Assembly: GCF_014062345.1 (NCBI RefSeq) | Contig: NZ_JACGLS010000001.1 | Location: forward strand, 620,001-684,000 | Origin: Tenacibaculum pelagium | Lineage (GTDB): Bacteria > Bacteroidota > Bacteroidia > Flavobacteriales > Flavobacteriaceae | Direction: 5' to 3' | Length of the DNA stretch: 64,000 bases | Shown: piece after piece, positions 25,544 to 34,291 of the stretch | How the letters are laid out: each line of letters starts with the position of its first letter | How positions within the stretch are numbered: the first letter of the stretch is position 1 | Notes under the pieces: model-generated | What the model was told of the DNA's origin: nothing | What the model saw: the letters and a program-made list of their open reading frames with translations, nothing else | Database searches by the model: none | Made by a program: the position numbers and the translations under genes

Positions 25544-26326
25544 ATGGCTACATACAAGAAAAGAGGTTACAAACCTAAGAAAGAAAAGGTTGCAAAAGAG
25601 GTAGAAGAAACTTTTGACGAAACTCAAAGTACTACCGCTGAAGTATTTAATACTTTAGACGACACTGCAAACAAATCTGAACAATGGATTGAGAAAAACA
25701 GCAAACCATTATTTTACGGATTGGTAACTATCGCTGCTTTAATTTTAGCGTACTTAGCTTACAACAAATTCGTTGCAGAGCCAACTCAAAGAGAAGCTTC
25801 TAACGAATTAGCATATCCAAGATCATTTTTCGATAAAGCTGCTACATCTGCAGGTGTTGCTGCTGATTCTTTATATACTTTAGGTTTAGAAGGTGGTGAT
25901 GGAAAATACGGTTTTGTTGATATCGCTTCTCAATTTAGCGGTACTAAAGCAGGAAACTTAGCAAACTATTACGCTGGTATTTCTTATTTAAAAATGAAGA
26001 AGTACGAACAAGCTATCGAGCATTTAAGTGATTTTAATTCAGATGATGAATTATTAGGACCTACAGCTTTAGGTGCTATTGGTGATGCTTTCGCAGATAT
26101 TAACCAACCAGAAGATGCTTTAGAGTACTACGAAAAAGCAGCTAACAAGAAAGATAACGACTTTACATCTCCTTTATTTTTATTCAAAGCAGCACAAACT
26201 GCAATGGAATTAAAGAAGTATAGTACTGCTGAAAAATTATACACTACCATTAAAGAAAAATACGCTAATACCGATCAAGGTAGAGATATTGAAAAATATA
26301 TCAATAGCGCAAAATATGCTCAATAA
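25544..26326 (+). CDS. Membrane-anchored TPR protein
   Basis: A 260-aa protein with a basic N terminus (KKRGYKPKKEKVAKEVEE), one membrane helix at ~56-72 (LFYGLVTIAALILAYLAY) and TPR repeats in the rest (AGISYLKMKKYEQAIEHL, AIGDAFADINQPEDALEYYE, TAMELKKYSTAEKLYTT). It is like YfgM-type periplasmic TPR proteins, which assist exported proteins, though the topology is only inferred. The final base of the stop overlaps the start of ribH. Confidence 0.88.
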   Translation: MATYKKRGYKPKKEKVAKEVEETFDETQSTTAEVFNTLDDTANKSEQWIEKNSKPLFYGLVTIAALILAYLAYNKFVAEPTQREASNELAYPRSFFDKAATSAGVAADSLYTLGLEGGDGKYGFVDIASQFSGTKAGNLANYYAGISYLKMKKYEQAIEHLSDFNSDDELLGPTALGAIGDAFADINQPEDALEYYEKAANKKDNDFTSPLFLFKAAQTAMELKKYSTAEKLYTTIKEKYANTDQGRDIEKYINSAKYAQ

Positions 26327-26832
26327 TGGCTACAACAAATTTATCTTACTACGATAAAGCTTCAATCCCAAATGCGAAACCTTTTCGATTTGGGATTGTT
26401 GTTTCAGAATGGAATCCTGATATTACAGGTAACATGCACAAAGGTGCTATTGAAACACTTTTAGATTGTGGAGCCGAAGAAAGTAATATTGTTTCTTGGG
26501 ATGTTCCTGGTAGTTTCGAACTAGTATATGGTTGCAAAAAAATGGTTGAAACTCAAAAAGTAGATGCTGTTATTGCCATAGGAAATGTAATTCAAGGAGA
26601 AACCAAACATTTCGATTTTGTTTGTGATGGTGTTACGCAAGGTATTGTAGACTTAAACATTAAGTATGATGTTCCTGTAATTTTTTGTGTATTAACAGAT
26701 AATATTAAACAACAATCGATAGATCGTTCTGGTGGAAAATTAGGAAATAAAGGTATTGAATGTGCAGTAGCGGCAATAAAAATGGCAGCTATTAAAAATT
26801 TAGACAAGCCTTCAAATACATTAGGGTTTTAA
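26326..26832 (+). CDS. ribH: 6,7-dimethyl-8-ribityllumazine synthase
   Basis: A 168-aa lumazine synthase, the penultimate step of riboflavin synthesis: it condenses 5-amino-6-ribitylaminouracil with 3,4-dihydroxy-2-butanone 4-phosphate. The substrate-binding segments VVSEWNPDITGNMHKGAIE, WDVPGSFELVYG and AIGNVIQGETKHFDFVCDGV (with the catalytic His) are clear. Coupled to the TPR gene by a 1-base overlap. A strong terminator follows. Confidence 0.97.
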   Translation: MATTNLSYYDKASIPNAKPFRFGIVVSEWNPDITGNMHKGAIETLLDCGAEESNIVSWDVPGSFELVYGCKKMVETQKVDAVIAIGNVIQGETKHFDFVCDGVTQGIVDLNIKYDVPVIFCVLTDNIKQQSIDRSGGKLGNKGIECAVAAIKMAAIKNLDKPSNTLGF

Positions 26833-26852
26833 ACTTTAATTATACAACTATT

Positions 26853-26893
26853 AAAAAAAGCGCCAAAACAATGACTGTTTTGGCGCTTTTTTT
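26853..26893 (+). terminator. ribH terminator
   Basis: A 16-bp stem AAAAAGCGCCAAAACA / TGTTTTGGCGCTTTTT with a 5-base loop and T-run. Confidence 0.95.
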
Positions 26894-26942
26894 AACTTTA
26901 ATTTAGCGATAATTTTTGACCGCCTCTTGATAATTCAGTAAC

Positions 26943-26975
26943 TTTGAAATTCATCTTAATTTGGTGCGATTTTTG
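26943..26975 (+). promoter_or_regulatory. Promoter of small membrane protein-mutL operon
   Basis: TTTG at 26943-26946, 21-base spacer, GATTTTTG at 26968-26975 (7 of 8 to TAnnTTTG). The ATG at 27009 follows 33 bases later. Confidence 0.6.
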
Positions 26976-27008
26976 TTGCACTATAGCATTCAAAAGAAGC
27001 ACTATTTT

Positions 27009-27293
27009 ATGGGATTTTTCAAGAAAGAAGTAAAAAAGTTCGAGTACAAACCTCGCTATTATAAAGGCGAAGGAAACCCGTATGAAGTAAAACATAAATT
27101 CGATGAATATCGTACGACAGTAGGAAGAAACAAAGGCTTAAAAGGTAAATTTGTAGCTGCTATTGATGAATTTAAAAATTCTGAAAATGGAGGGGTTAAT
27201 AAAACAATCCTTATTATAATTGCTGTTTTAGTATTATTATTTTTATTCATTATCGATTTCGACCTTTCAATCTTTTTATCAAAAAACAACTAA
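27009..27293 (+). CDS. Small single-pass membrane protein
   Basis: A 94-aa protein starting MGFFKKEVKKFEYKPRYYKG; an open frame reaches 48 bases further upstream but overlaps the promoter. The basic N-terminal ~60 residues are cytoplasmic-looking, followed by one membrane helix at ~67-86 (KTILIIIAVLVLLFLFIIDF). Relatives next to ribH in flavobacteria are often labelled 'riboflavin synthase subunit beta', but nothing in the sequence supports a riboflavin role. The stop overlaps the mutL start, so it is coupled to mutL. Confidence 0.8.
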   Translation: MGFFKKEVKKFEYKPRYYKGEGNPYEVKHKFDEYRTTVGRNKGLKGKFVAAIDEFKNSENGGVNKTILIIIAVLVLLFLFIIDFDLSIFLSKNN

Positions 27294-29140
27294 TGTCAGA
27301 TATTATACAGTTACTTCCTGATCATGTTGCGAATCAAATTGCTGCAGGAGAAGTTGTACAACGTCCTGCTTCAGTAGTTAAAGAATTAATTGAAAATTCG
27401 ATTGACGCTGGCGCTACTTCTATCAAACTTTTATTAAAAGATGCTGGTAAAACTTTAATCCAGGTAATTGACGATGGTAAGGGAATGAGTGTAACTGATG
27501 CTCGTTTAAGTTTTGAACGTCATGCTACCTCTAAAATTAAAGATGCTCAAGATTTATTTAATTTAAACACCAAAGGTTTTCGTGGTGAAGCTTTAGCATC
27601 GATAGCAGCGATTGCCCATGTTGAATTAAAAACCAAACAAGAAAACGAAGAACTTGGTTCTCAAATAAAAATAGAAGGAAGTAAAGTAGTTTCTCAAGAA
27701 ACTGTTTCGACAGCTAAAGGGACTAGTATTGCTGTTAAAAATTTATTTTACAACATTCCTGCGCGTCGTAATTTTTTAAAATCTGATACAATTGAAACAC
27801 GTCATATCGTTGATGAATTTCAACGTGTGGCTTTAGCACATCCAGATATTTCATTTTTACTACATCATAACAACAATGAAGTTTATCATTTAAAAAAGAG
27901 CAATCTACGTAAAAGGATTGTAGCTGTTTTCGGAGCTAAAATGAACGAGAAATTAGTTCCTATTTCTGAACAAACTGATATTATTACTGTAAACGGATTT
28001 GTTGCTAAACCAGAATTTGCAAAAAAGAAACGTGGTGAACAATTCTTCTTTGTAAATAACCGCTTTATTAAAAGCTCTTATTTAAACCATGCTGTTGTAA
28101 ATGCTTTTGAAGGTTTATTAGAACACGGATCACATCCTTCGTACTTTTTGTATTTAGAAGTGCCTCCGAATAGTATCGACATTAACATTCACCCTACAAA
28201 AACAGAAATAAAGTTTGATAACGAAAAAGCTTTATATGCCATTTTAAGAGCTACTGTTAAACATAGTTTAGGGCAATACAATGTCGCTCCTATTTTAGAT
28301 TTTGATAGAGACGCAACGTTAGATACGCCATACAATTACAATAAAAAAAATGGTTCATCTTCTGTACCGCCGATTACTGTAGATCCTACATTTAATCCTT
28401 TTAAAACAGAAACAGACTATAAACCTGAAACGAGTTCAACACCAAAAAGCGGATCTAACACTTATCAATCTAACTTTAAGAAAGGCACTGGTAATTGGGA
28501 AGCTTTATATACAAATATAGAAACCACTCCTTCGATACAACAAGAGCAACTTTTTGAAACGCAACAAGAAACTGAAACGGGTAAAACGTTTCAAATTCAA
28601 AAAAAATACTTGTTAAGTTCTATAAAATCGGGTGTTGTTTTAATCAATCAATCATTAGCACATCAACGTGTTTTGTATGAAGAGTTTTTAGAGAACATTA
28701 CAATAAAAGAAGCGAGTAGCCAGCAGTTACTATTCCCAGTAAGTATTTCTTTCTCTTCTGCTGATATTGAGATGATTTACACCATAAAATCAGATTTAGA
28801 AAGTGCTGGTTTTATGTTTGATCAGTTTACAAAAGAAAGTGTAATTATAGGCGGAATACCAACTTCTATAACCGAGAGTAAAATAACTTTGGTATTAGAG
28901 CAGTTATTAGATGATATTAAACTAGAGGTACCCGACGCTAGCTTTAGTCATTTTGATGTAATGGCGAAGTCTTTTGCTAAATCGTTAGCAATAAAAACCG
29001 GAACCGTACTATCAGTTAAAGAACAAGAAAATTTAGTAAATGATTTGTTTTCTTGTAAAGAACCTAACACATCACCATTTGGAAAAGCTACGTTTAAAAC
29101 ATTGACATTAAACGAAATTGATTCCATTTTTAACAAATAA
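27293..29140 (+). CDS. mutL: DNA mismatch repair protein MutL
   Basis: A 615-aa MutL. The N-terminal GHKL ATPase is intact: KELIENSIDAGATSIK, DDGKGM, RHATSK and GFRGEALASIA, followed by the transducer domain to ~residue 330. A linker (~345-425) precedes the C-terminal dimerisation domain. There the endonuclease motif DQHA-x-x-E is replaced by NQSLAHQ (residues ~452-458), so nicking activity is doubtful. MutL links MutS recognition to strand removal. Translationally coupled to the small membrane protein gene and followed after 9 bases by a rhomboid gene. Confidence 0.96.
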   Translation: MSDIIQLLPDHVANQIAAGEVVQRPASVVKELIENSIDAGATSIKLLLKDAGKTLIQVIDDGKGMSVTDARLSFERHATSKIKDAQDLFNLNTKGFRGEALASIAAIAHVELKTKQENEELGSQIKIEGSKVVSQETVSTAKGTSIAVKNLFYNIPARRNFLKSDTIETRHIVDEFQRVALAHPDISFLLHHNNNEVYHLKKSNLRKRIVAVFGAKMNEKLVPISEQTDIITVNGFVAKPEFAKKKRGEQFFFVNNRFIKSSYLNHAVVNAFEGLLEHGSHPSYFLYLEVPPNSIDINIHPTKTEIKFDNEKALYAILRATVKHSLGQYNVAPILDFDRDATLDTPYNYNKKNGSSSVPPITVDPTFNPFKTETDYKPETSSTPKSGSNTYQSNFKKGTGNWEALYTNIETTPSIQQEQLFETQQETETGKTFQIQKKYLLSSIKSGVVLINQSLAHQRVLYEEFLENITIKEASSQQLLFPVSISFSSADIEMIYTIKSDLESAGFMFDQFTKESVIIGGIPTSITESKITLVLEQLLDDIKLEVPDASFSHFDVMAKSFAKSLAIKTGTVLSVKEQENLVNDLFSCKEPNTSPFGKATFKTLTLNEIDSIFNK

Positions 29141-29149
29141 AAGTAAATT

Positions 29150-29875
29150 ATGCCAAAATTAACTGACGCTATAAAGCATTTAATAATCATTAACGTGATT
29201 ATGTATTTTGCTCCTCAGTTGTTAAATTTAGATTTAACAAACATCTTTGCTTTACATTACCCTACAAACGAACATTTTGGTGTTTGGCAATATATTACGC
29301 ATATGTTTATGCATGGCGGACCTGCACATTTACTTTTTAACATGTATGCTTTATGGGCTTTTGGTACACCTTTAGAACAAATGTGGGGTAGAAATAAATT
29401 CTTGTTTTTCTATTTTTCTGCTGGTATTGGCGCTGGGTTAATTTACACATTGGTAAACTATTACCAATTTAATGGGATTTACGAGCAATTAATCTCAATG
29501 GGAGTATCTTCTTCTGAAATACAAAACATTTTAAGTTCAGGGCAGTACAACGAAAGCTTAATTACTTTGTCTAACCAAACCATGAGTGAGTTTTACAGCT
29601 TATATCACACCCCTGCTGTAGGTGCTTCTGGTGCAATATATGGTGTTTTAGTTGCATTTGGATTAATGTTCCCGAATGCTAAATTAGCTTTAATCTTTTT
29701 CCCAGTTCCTATTGCTGCAAAATACTTTATTCCTTTAATGATTGCTGGAGATTTCTTCTTTGGAGTTACAAAATATTCAATCGGAAATATTGCACATTTT
29801 GCACATATCGGTGGAGCTATTATAGGTTTTATAATTGCATGGTATTGGAAAAAAAATCAATTTAAATTTCGTTAA
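29150..29875 (+). CDS. Rhomboid family intramembrane serine protease 1
   Basis: A 241-aa protein with about six membrane helices. Rhomboid marks: HMFMHGGPAHLLFNMYALW (HxxxN), the serine in GASGAIYGVLVAFG and the catalytic His in HFAHIGGAIIGF. It cleaves substrates within the membrane. It lies immediately after mutL and before a second rhomboid gene, spacing 9 and 39 bases, so all belong to one operon. Confidence 0.95.
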   Translation: MPKLTDAIKHLIIINVIMYFAPQLLNLDLTNIFALHYPTNEHFGVWQYITHMFMHGGPAHLLFNMYALWAFGTPLEQMWGRNKFLFFYFSAGIGAGLIYTLVNYYQFNGIYEQLISMGVSSSEIQNILSSGQYNESLITLSNQTMSEFYSLYHTPAVGASGAIYGVLVAFGLMFPNAKLALIFFPVPIAAKYFIPLMIAGDFFFGVTKYSIGNIAHFAHIGGAIIGFIIAWYWKKNQFKFR

Positions 29876-29914
29876 TTTAGTAAATAGTAATTCCTTTTTA
29901 GAAAAAGAAAAGTT

Positions 29915-30775
29915 ATGGAAGTATTACAAAACTTAAAATATCGGTTCAAAAACGCTGGAATTGTAGAGCAACTTATCTACGCAAATTTAGCAGTGTTTTT
30001 ATTGGTTTTTATTACGAATACTTTTGGTTTTTTATTTCAATCAAAAAGCAATTTATTAGTCGAATGGTTTGCCTTACCTGCGAATTTTAATGACTTTTTA
30101 TCGAAACCTTGGACTATCATAACCTATGGTTTTTTACACACTAGTTTTTTACATATACTACTAAATTTAATAGCTTTATTTTATATAGGTCATTTATTTA
30201 AACAATATTTTACCTCAAAACAATTATTGAATTTTTATTTACTCGGAACTTTTTTTGGAGGAATTATTTTTATCGCTAGCTACAATTTTTTTCCTGCATT
30301 ACAACGCGTTGCTGACAATAGTGTATTATTAGGAGCATCCGCAGGTATTTCTGCGATCTTTATTGGTATTGCAACTTATATTCCTAATTACGAATTAAAA
30401 TTCCCCTTAGTAGGTTTTGTTAAACTCTGGGTATTAGCTTGCATTTGGATTGCAATTGATGTTATTCAAATTCCTGCTGGAAATGCTGGTGGACATTTAG
30501 CTCACATCGGTGGTGCAATATTTGGTTTTTTGTATGTGAGAAGTGCAATTAATAAAAAATTAGAAATTTTCGAACCTATTAAAGACTTGTTCAAGAGAAA
30601 AGAAAAGCCTTTAAAAACAGTTTATAAATCAGGTAACAAACCCTCAAAAAAAACAGTTAGTAAAAGTAAAACCCAACAAGAAATAGATCATATTTTAGAC
30701 AAGATTGGAAAATCTGGTTACGACACACTAACTAAAGAAGAAAAAGAGTTTTTATTTAAACAGGGTAAAAAATAG
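29915..30775 (+). CDS. Rhomboid family intramembrane serine protease 2
   Basis: A 286-aa rhomboid with HTSFLHILLNLIALFYIG, the serine in GASAGISAIFIG and the His in HLAHIGGAIFGF. Beyond the membrane domain (~residue 210) is a basic C-terminal tail that ends in a short conserved helix hairpin, IDHILDKIGKSGYDTLTKEE, typical of Bacteroidota rhomboids. It differs from the neighbouring rhomboid by this tail and by a longer N terminus. It abuts the next gene (1 base). Confidence 0.95.
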   Translation: MEVLQNLKYRFKNAGIVEQLIYANLAVFLLVFITNTFGFLFQSKSNLLVEWFALPANFNDFLSKPWTIITYGFLHTSFLHILLNLIALFYIGHLFKQYFTSKQLLNFYLLGTFFGGIIFIASYNFFPALQRVADNSVLLGASAGISAIFIGIATYIPNYELKFPLVGFVKLWVLACIWIAIDVIQIPAGNAGGHLAHIGGAIFGFLYVRSAINKKLEIFEPIKDLFKRKEKPLKTVYKSGNKPSKKTVSKSKTQQEIDHILDKIGKSGYDTLTKEEKEFLFKQGKK

Positions 30776-31789
30776 ATGAAGAAATATTCGATTGTACAAA
30801 AGCTTATATTTTTTATCAATTCAGTTTTCGCAACTGTTTTGTTATTGTCTTTTGTACTTCCGTATATATCACCCAAAATAATACCTGCCTTTGCTATTTT
30901 TAGTTTATTCGTTCCGCTATTAGTGTTAGTAAACATTGGCTTTTTTGTGTATTGGCTAATTAAACTTCATAAAAACGCCTTACTCTCTTTATTTATATTA
31001 GTCATCGGTTGGTTTGTTGCTCCACCTCTTATTAAATTCTCTAAAAAAGAAGTTATTTTAAATAATGATTTAAAAGTGATGAGTTACAATGTTCGTTTGT
31101 TTAATCATTATAAACATGAAGATGATATTACTACAGAACAAAAAATATATGAATTCATTAATAATGAAAATCCAGATATAATTGCCATGCAGGAATTTTA
31201 TCAATCTGAATTACTAGACATAAAACTTCCGTATAAGTACATTAAAACAAAATCGAAAACCAATCAATTTGGATTGGCTATTTATTCGAAACACCCAATT
31301 ATAAACTCAGGCTCTTTAAATTTTAAAAACAGTGCTAATAACACCATATTTGTTGATGTTCTTAAAGGTAATGACACCATTCGCGTTTATAATGTGCATT
31401 TGGAATCTTTGAAAATAAATCCTAAAAAAGAAAACTTTGGTGAAAAAGATTCTGAACGTTTGTTTAAGCGTTTAGCAAATGGCTTTGTTAAACAAGTAGA
31501 CCAAACCGAATTGATATTACAACATCAATATTCTTGGAAAGGAAAAAAAATTATCTGTGGTGATTTTAACAACACTGCTTACTCTTGGGTATATAAAAAA
31601 TTAGCAAACAACAATAAAGATACTTTTATTGAAAGTGGAATTGGCTTAGGAAAATCTTTTAGATATCCGTATCCGATGCGTATTGATTTTATTTTAACTG
31701 ACCCTAACGCCATAGTTAATCAATATAAAACTTATAGTAATATTAAGTTATCTGATCACTACCCGATTATGACAAGATTAAATTGGTAG
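30776..31789 (+). CDS. Membrane-anchored endonuclease/exonuclease/phosphatase protein
   Basis: A 337-aa protein with two or three N-terminal membrane helices (~10-32, 37-85) and an EEP catalytic domain (~95-337). The EEP marks are VMSYNVRLFNH, IIAMQEFY, the GDFNN motif and C-terminal LSDHYPIM. This superfamily includes DNases, sphingomyelinase-like and inositol phosphatases; the substrate cannot be told. It starts one base after the second rhomboid gene. Confidence 0.92.
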   Translation: MKKYSIVQKLIFFINSVFATVLLLSFVLPYISPKIIPAFAIFSLFVPLLVLVNIGFFVYWLIKLHKNALLSLFILVIGWFVAPPLIKFSKKEVILNNDLKVMSYNVRLFNHYKHEDDITTEQKIYEFINNENPDIIAMQEFYQSELLDIKLPYKYIKTKSKTNQFGLAIYSKHPIINSGSLNFKNSANNTIFVDVLKGNDTIRVYNVHLESLKINPKKENFGEKDSERLFKRLANGFVKQVDQTELILQHQYSWKGKKIICGDFNNTAYSWVYKKLANNNKDTFIESGIGLGKSFRYPYPMRIDFILTDPNAIVNQYKTYSNIKLSDHYPIMTRLNW

Positions 31790-31846
31790 GTTTATTAATT
31801 AGTTTAATAAAAAATGTATTTTTATCAATAATCAAACTTATCATTT

Positions 31847-32986
31847 ATGAAACATTATGATGTTGCGGTAATAGGTAGCGGTCCTTCAGGAGCTTCTACC
31901 GCATTTCATTTAGCTAAAAAAGGAATCTCAACAGTTATTATAGAAAAAGAAACTTTACCACGTTATAAAACTTGCGGTGGAGGCTTTGTGTATAGAGGAC
32001 GAAAAGATTTGCCTTTTGATATTACTAATGTTGTAGAAAAAGAATTTCATACTGTAGATATTTATTTAGGAGATAAATTACATTTTAAAACTATTAGAGA
32101 AGAACCAACAATATCTATGATAATGCGTGATTCTTTTGATAATTTAATTACTGAAAAAGCTAAAGATTTTGGAGCTACTCTATTACAAAATCACAAATTA
32201 AAAAGTTTAGATTTTAATGATGACTTAATCATCTTAGAAACTTCTCAAGGAAGCCTTAGTGCTGATTTTGTAATTGCTGCAGATGGAGCTTTAAGCCCTA
32301 CAGCAAAAATGGCTGGATGGAAAGAAGATACTCGAAAATTGATTCCTGCTTTAGAATATGAAGTAGAAGTGACAGAAGAAGATTTTGAACGCTTATCTAA
32401 AGAAGTTCGTTTTGATATTGATGCCATACCTTATGGTTATGCTTGGAGCTTTCCTAAGAAAAATCACTTATCTATTGGTGTTGCTTCCGCCAGAAGAACA
32501 AAAATTAATTTGAAAAAATTTTACAAAGAATACATGGAAACATTGGGTATTACCAATGTAGTTAATGAATCTCAACACGGATTTCAAATACCTGTTGCAC
32601 CACGTACAGATGGCTTTGTAAAAAACAATGTGTTTTTAATTGGTGATGCTGCTGGTTTTGCTGACCCTATTACCGCAGAAGGTATTTCTAATGCAATTTA
32701 TAGCGGTAAATTTGCTGCTGAATCCATTATTGAAAGTAATAAAAACTCTGAGTTAGCTAAAAAATTATATATTGAAAAACTAGAAGAAAACCTTATTCCT
32801 GAAATTACAACAGGTTTATGGCTATCTAAATGGTTTTATGAACAAAAAACAATACGAAATATTTTATTAAAAAAATACGGTCAACGTTTTAGCGAAGCCA
32901 TGGCTGATGTTTTTCATGGTAAAAGAAGTTACCCAAAAGATATTAAAGCTGCTATTAAACAAAAAGTTAAAGAGTTAGTTTTTTAA
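31847..32986 (+). CDS. Geranylgeranyl reductase-like FAD oxidoreductase
   Basis: A 379-aa flavoprotein of the geranylgeranyl-reductase family. The FAD-binding Rossmann motif VIGSGPSGASTAFHLAKKG is at residues ~8-26, the cysteine-containing PRYKTCGGGFVYRG motif at ~43, and GDAAGFADPITAEGI at ~265 binds the FAD. Members reduce prenyl chains of lipids or quinones or act on related substrates. No carotenoid or menaquinone genes are alongside, so the substrate is open. Confidence 0.9.
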   Translation: MKHYDVAVIGSGPSGASTAFHLAKKGISTVIIEKETLPRYKTCGGGFVYRGRKDLPFDITNVVEKEFHTVDIYLGDKLHFKTIREEPTISMIMRDSFDNLITEKAKDFGATLLQNHKLKSLDFNDDLIILETSQGSLSADFVIAADGALSPTAKMAGWKEDTRKLIPALEYEVEVTEEDFERLSKEVRFDIDAIPYGYAWSFPKKNHLSIGVASARRTKINLKKFYKEYMETLGITNVVNESQHGFQIPVAPRTDGFVKNNVFLIGDAAGFADPITAEGISNAIYSGKFAAESIIESNKNSELAKKLYIEKLEENLIPEITTGLWLSKWFYEQKTIRNILLKKYGQRFSEAMADVFHGKRSYPKDIKAAIKQKVKELVF

Positions 32987-33037
32987 TTAAAACACACCTT
33001 TAAAATCATAATATTAAATTAATCTACAATAAAATTC

Positions 33038-34249
33038 ATGAAAAAATCAAGCACTTTTGTATTACCTATATTATTAGTTTTTTCAATTCTTAATTCCTGT
33101 TCTAGTTCAGATAGTTCAGAAATTGTAGACAATGCTGTTGCAGTTGAATTCACTTCTTCTAACCCTACAACTCTTAATGAAGATAATCACATAGGTAAAG
33201 AAATAGAAATTAAAACAAATGCTAGGGTAAAAACATTAGGAAGTGTTAATATTAGTTTTAGTGGAGATGCAGAGTATGGAATTGATTATAAAACTAAGCC
33301 AGAAGCTGTAAACGGTACGATTAAAGTTGCTTTTCCAGAAGCTACAGAAAGATATAATTTTAAGATAATACCAATAGTAAACAACAATAAAAATCATGAT
33401 GTAACACTTATTGCTACTTTAAATTCAGCTAAAGGAGGTATTAAACTAGGTAATAAAACCTCTCACAGTATAAAAGTGAACAATATAAATACAACTAGAA
33501 ATGCTTTTTTTTTAGACTCAAATGCTATGGGCTATGAAAATTATAGGAACACTGGTATATCTCCTCCTGAGGTTATCATTAATTTCAATGAACAAACATT
33601 GATTGATTCTCAATTAGTTGTTAAAATTGAAACAAATGCTACAGAAGGTATTGATTATAAATTAAATGAGAATATAATTGATAATAAAATTACATTTAAC
33701 ATAGCTCCTGGACAACAAACTATTAAACTAGACTTTGAAATCCTAGATGATCAAGAAGTTGATGGACATAAAGAAATTAAATTCTCTTTAATTTCGGCTT
33801 CTGGTGGGCTAAAAATTGGACCACATCCAGATTTACACGGAACTTCATCCAATTTCACAATAGCACTAAGAGATAATGAAAGTCCTGTAGAAATGAATTT
33901 TCTAAATGAGGCCGAATCTTTAGAAGAACTACCACAAGAAAGGAATACCAGTGTTATCATTCGATCTGACCTTGGAGCACCAAATGCAGGAACAATAAAA
34001 GTAAAACTAACCACTGATGCTGTATACGAAACACATTACACTATGTACCCTAAACCTGATTCGAATAACATAATATCTTTAGATTTTCAAAAAGGTCAAA
34101 ATGGTGGGGAAATTAGAGTAGATGCTCCAAATAATAATTCTAAGGATGGTAATAAAGCCTTAATATTTGAAATAATTGAAATAACTGGAGGTGGTATAAT
34201 AGGTAGTGGGCATACTAAACATACACTAACTATAATTGATGACGATTAA
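33038..34249 (+). CDS. Lipoprotein with Calx-beta-like repeats
   Basis: A 403-aa lipoprotein (signal ending VFSILNSC, then SSSDSSE). Three similar ~100-120-residue units follow, each with a Calx-beta-like pattern: EFTSSNPTTLNE...YGIDYKTKPEAVNGTI; VIINFNEQTL...EGIDYKLNENIIDNKI; EMNFLNEAES...YETHYTMYPKPDSNNI. Such domains bind calcium and are common in adhesins. No sorting domain for type IX secretion is seen; lipidation is the likely anchor. A bidirectional terminator follows. Confidence 0.82.
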   Translation: MKKSSTFVLPILLVFSILNSCSSSDSSEIVDNAVAVEFTSSNPTTLNEDNHIGKEIEIKTNARVKTLGSVNISFSGDAEYGIDYKTKPEAVNGTIKVAFPEATERYNFKIIPIVNNNKNHDVTLIATLNSAKGGIKLGNKTSHSIKVNNINTTRNAFFLDSNAMGYENYRNTGISPPEVIINFNEQTLIDSQLVVKIETNATEGIDYKLNENIIDNKITFNIAPGQQTIKLDFEILDDQEVDGHKEIKFSLISASGGLKIGPHPDLHGTSSNFTIALRDNESPVEMNFLNEAESLEELPQERNTSVIIRSDLGAPNAGTIKVKLTTDAVYETHYTMYPKPDSNNIISLDFQKGQNGGEIRVDAPNNNSKDGNKALIFEIIEITGGGIIGSGHTKHTLTIIDDD

Positions 34250-34256
34250 AGTAAGA

Positions 34257-34291
34257 AAAGAAATAGCTTATTAATAAGCTGTTTCTTTTTT
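34257..34291. terminator. Bidirectional terminator
   Basis: AAGAAA-T-AGCTTAT and ATAAGCT-G-TTTCTT pair (13 of 14 positions) with A-run on the left and T-run on the right, between convergent genes; it runs into the stop codon of the minus-strand peptide-binding protein. Confidence 0.85.

Noticed and set aside
26898..27095. 65-codon minus-strand open frame upstream of mutL
   Set aside because: Covers the promoter and start of the small membrane protein gene in antisense; no support.
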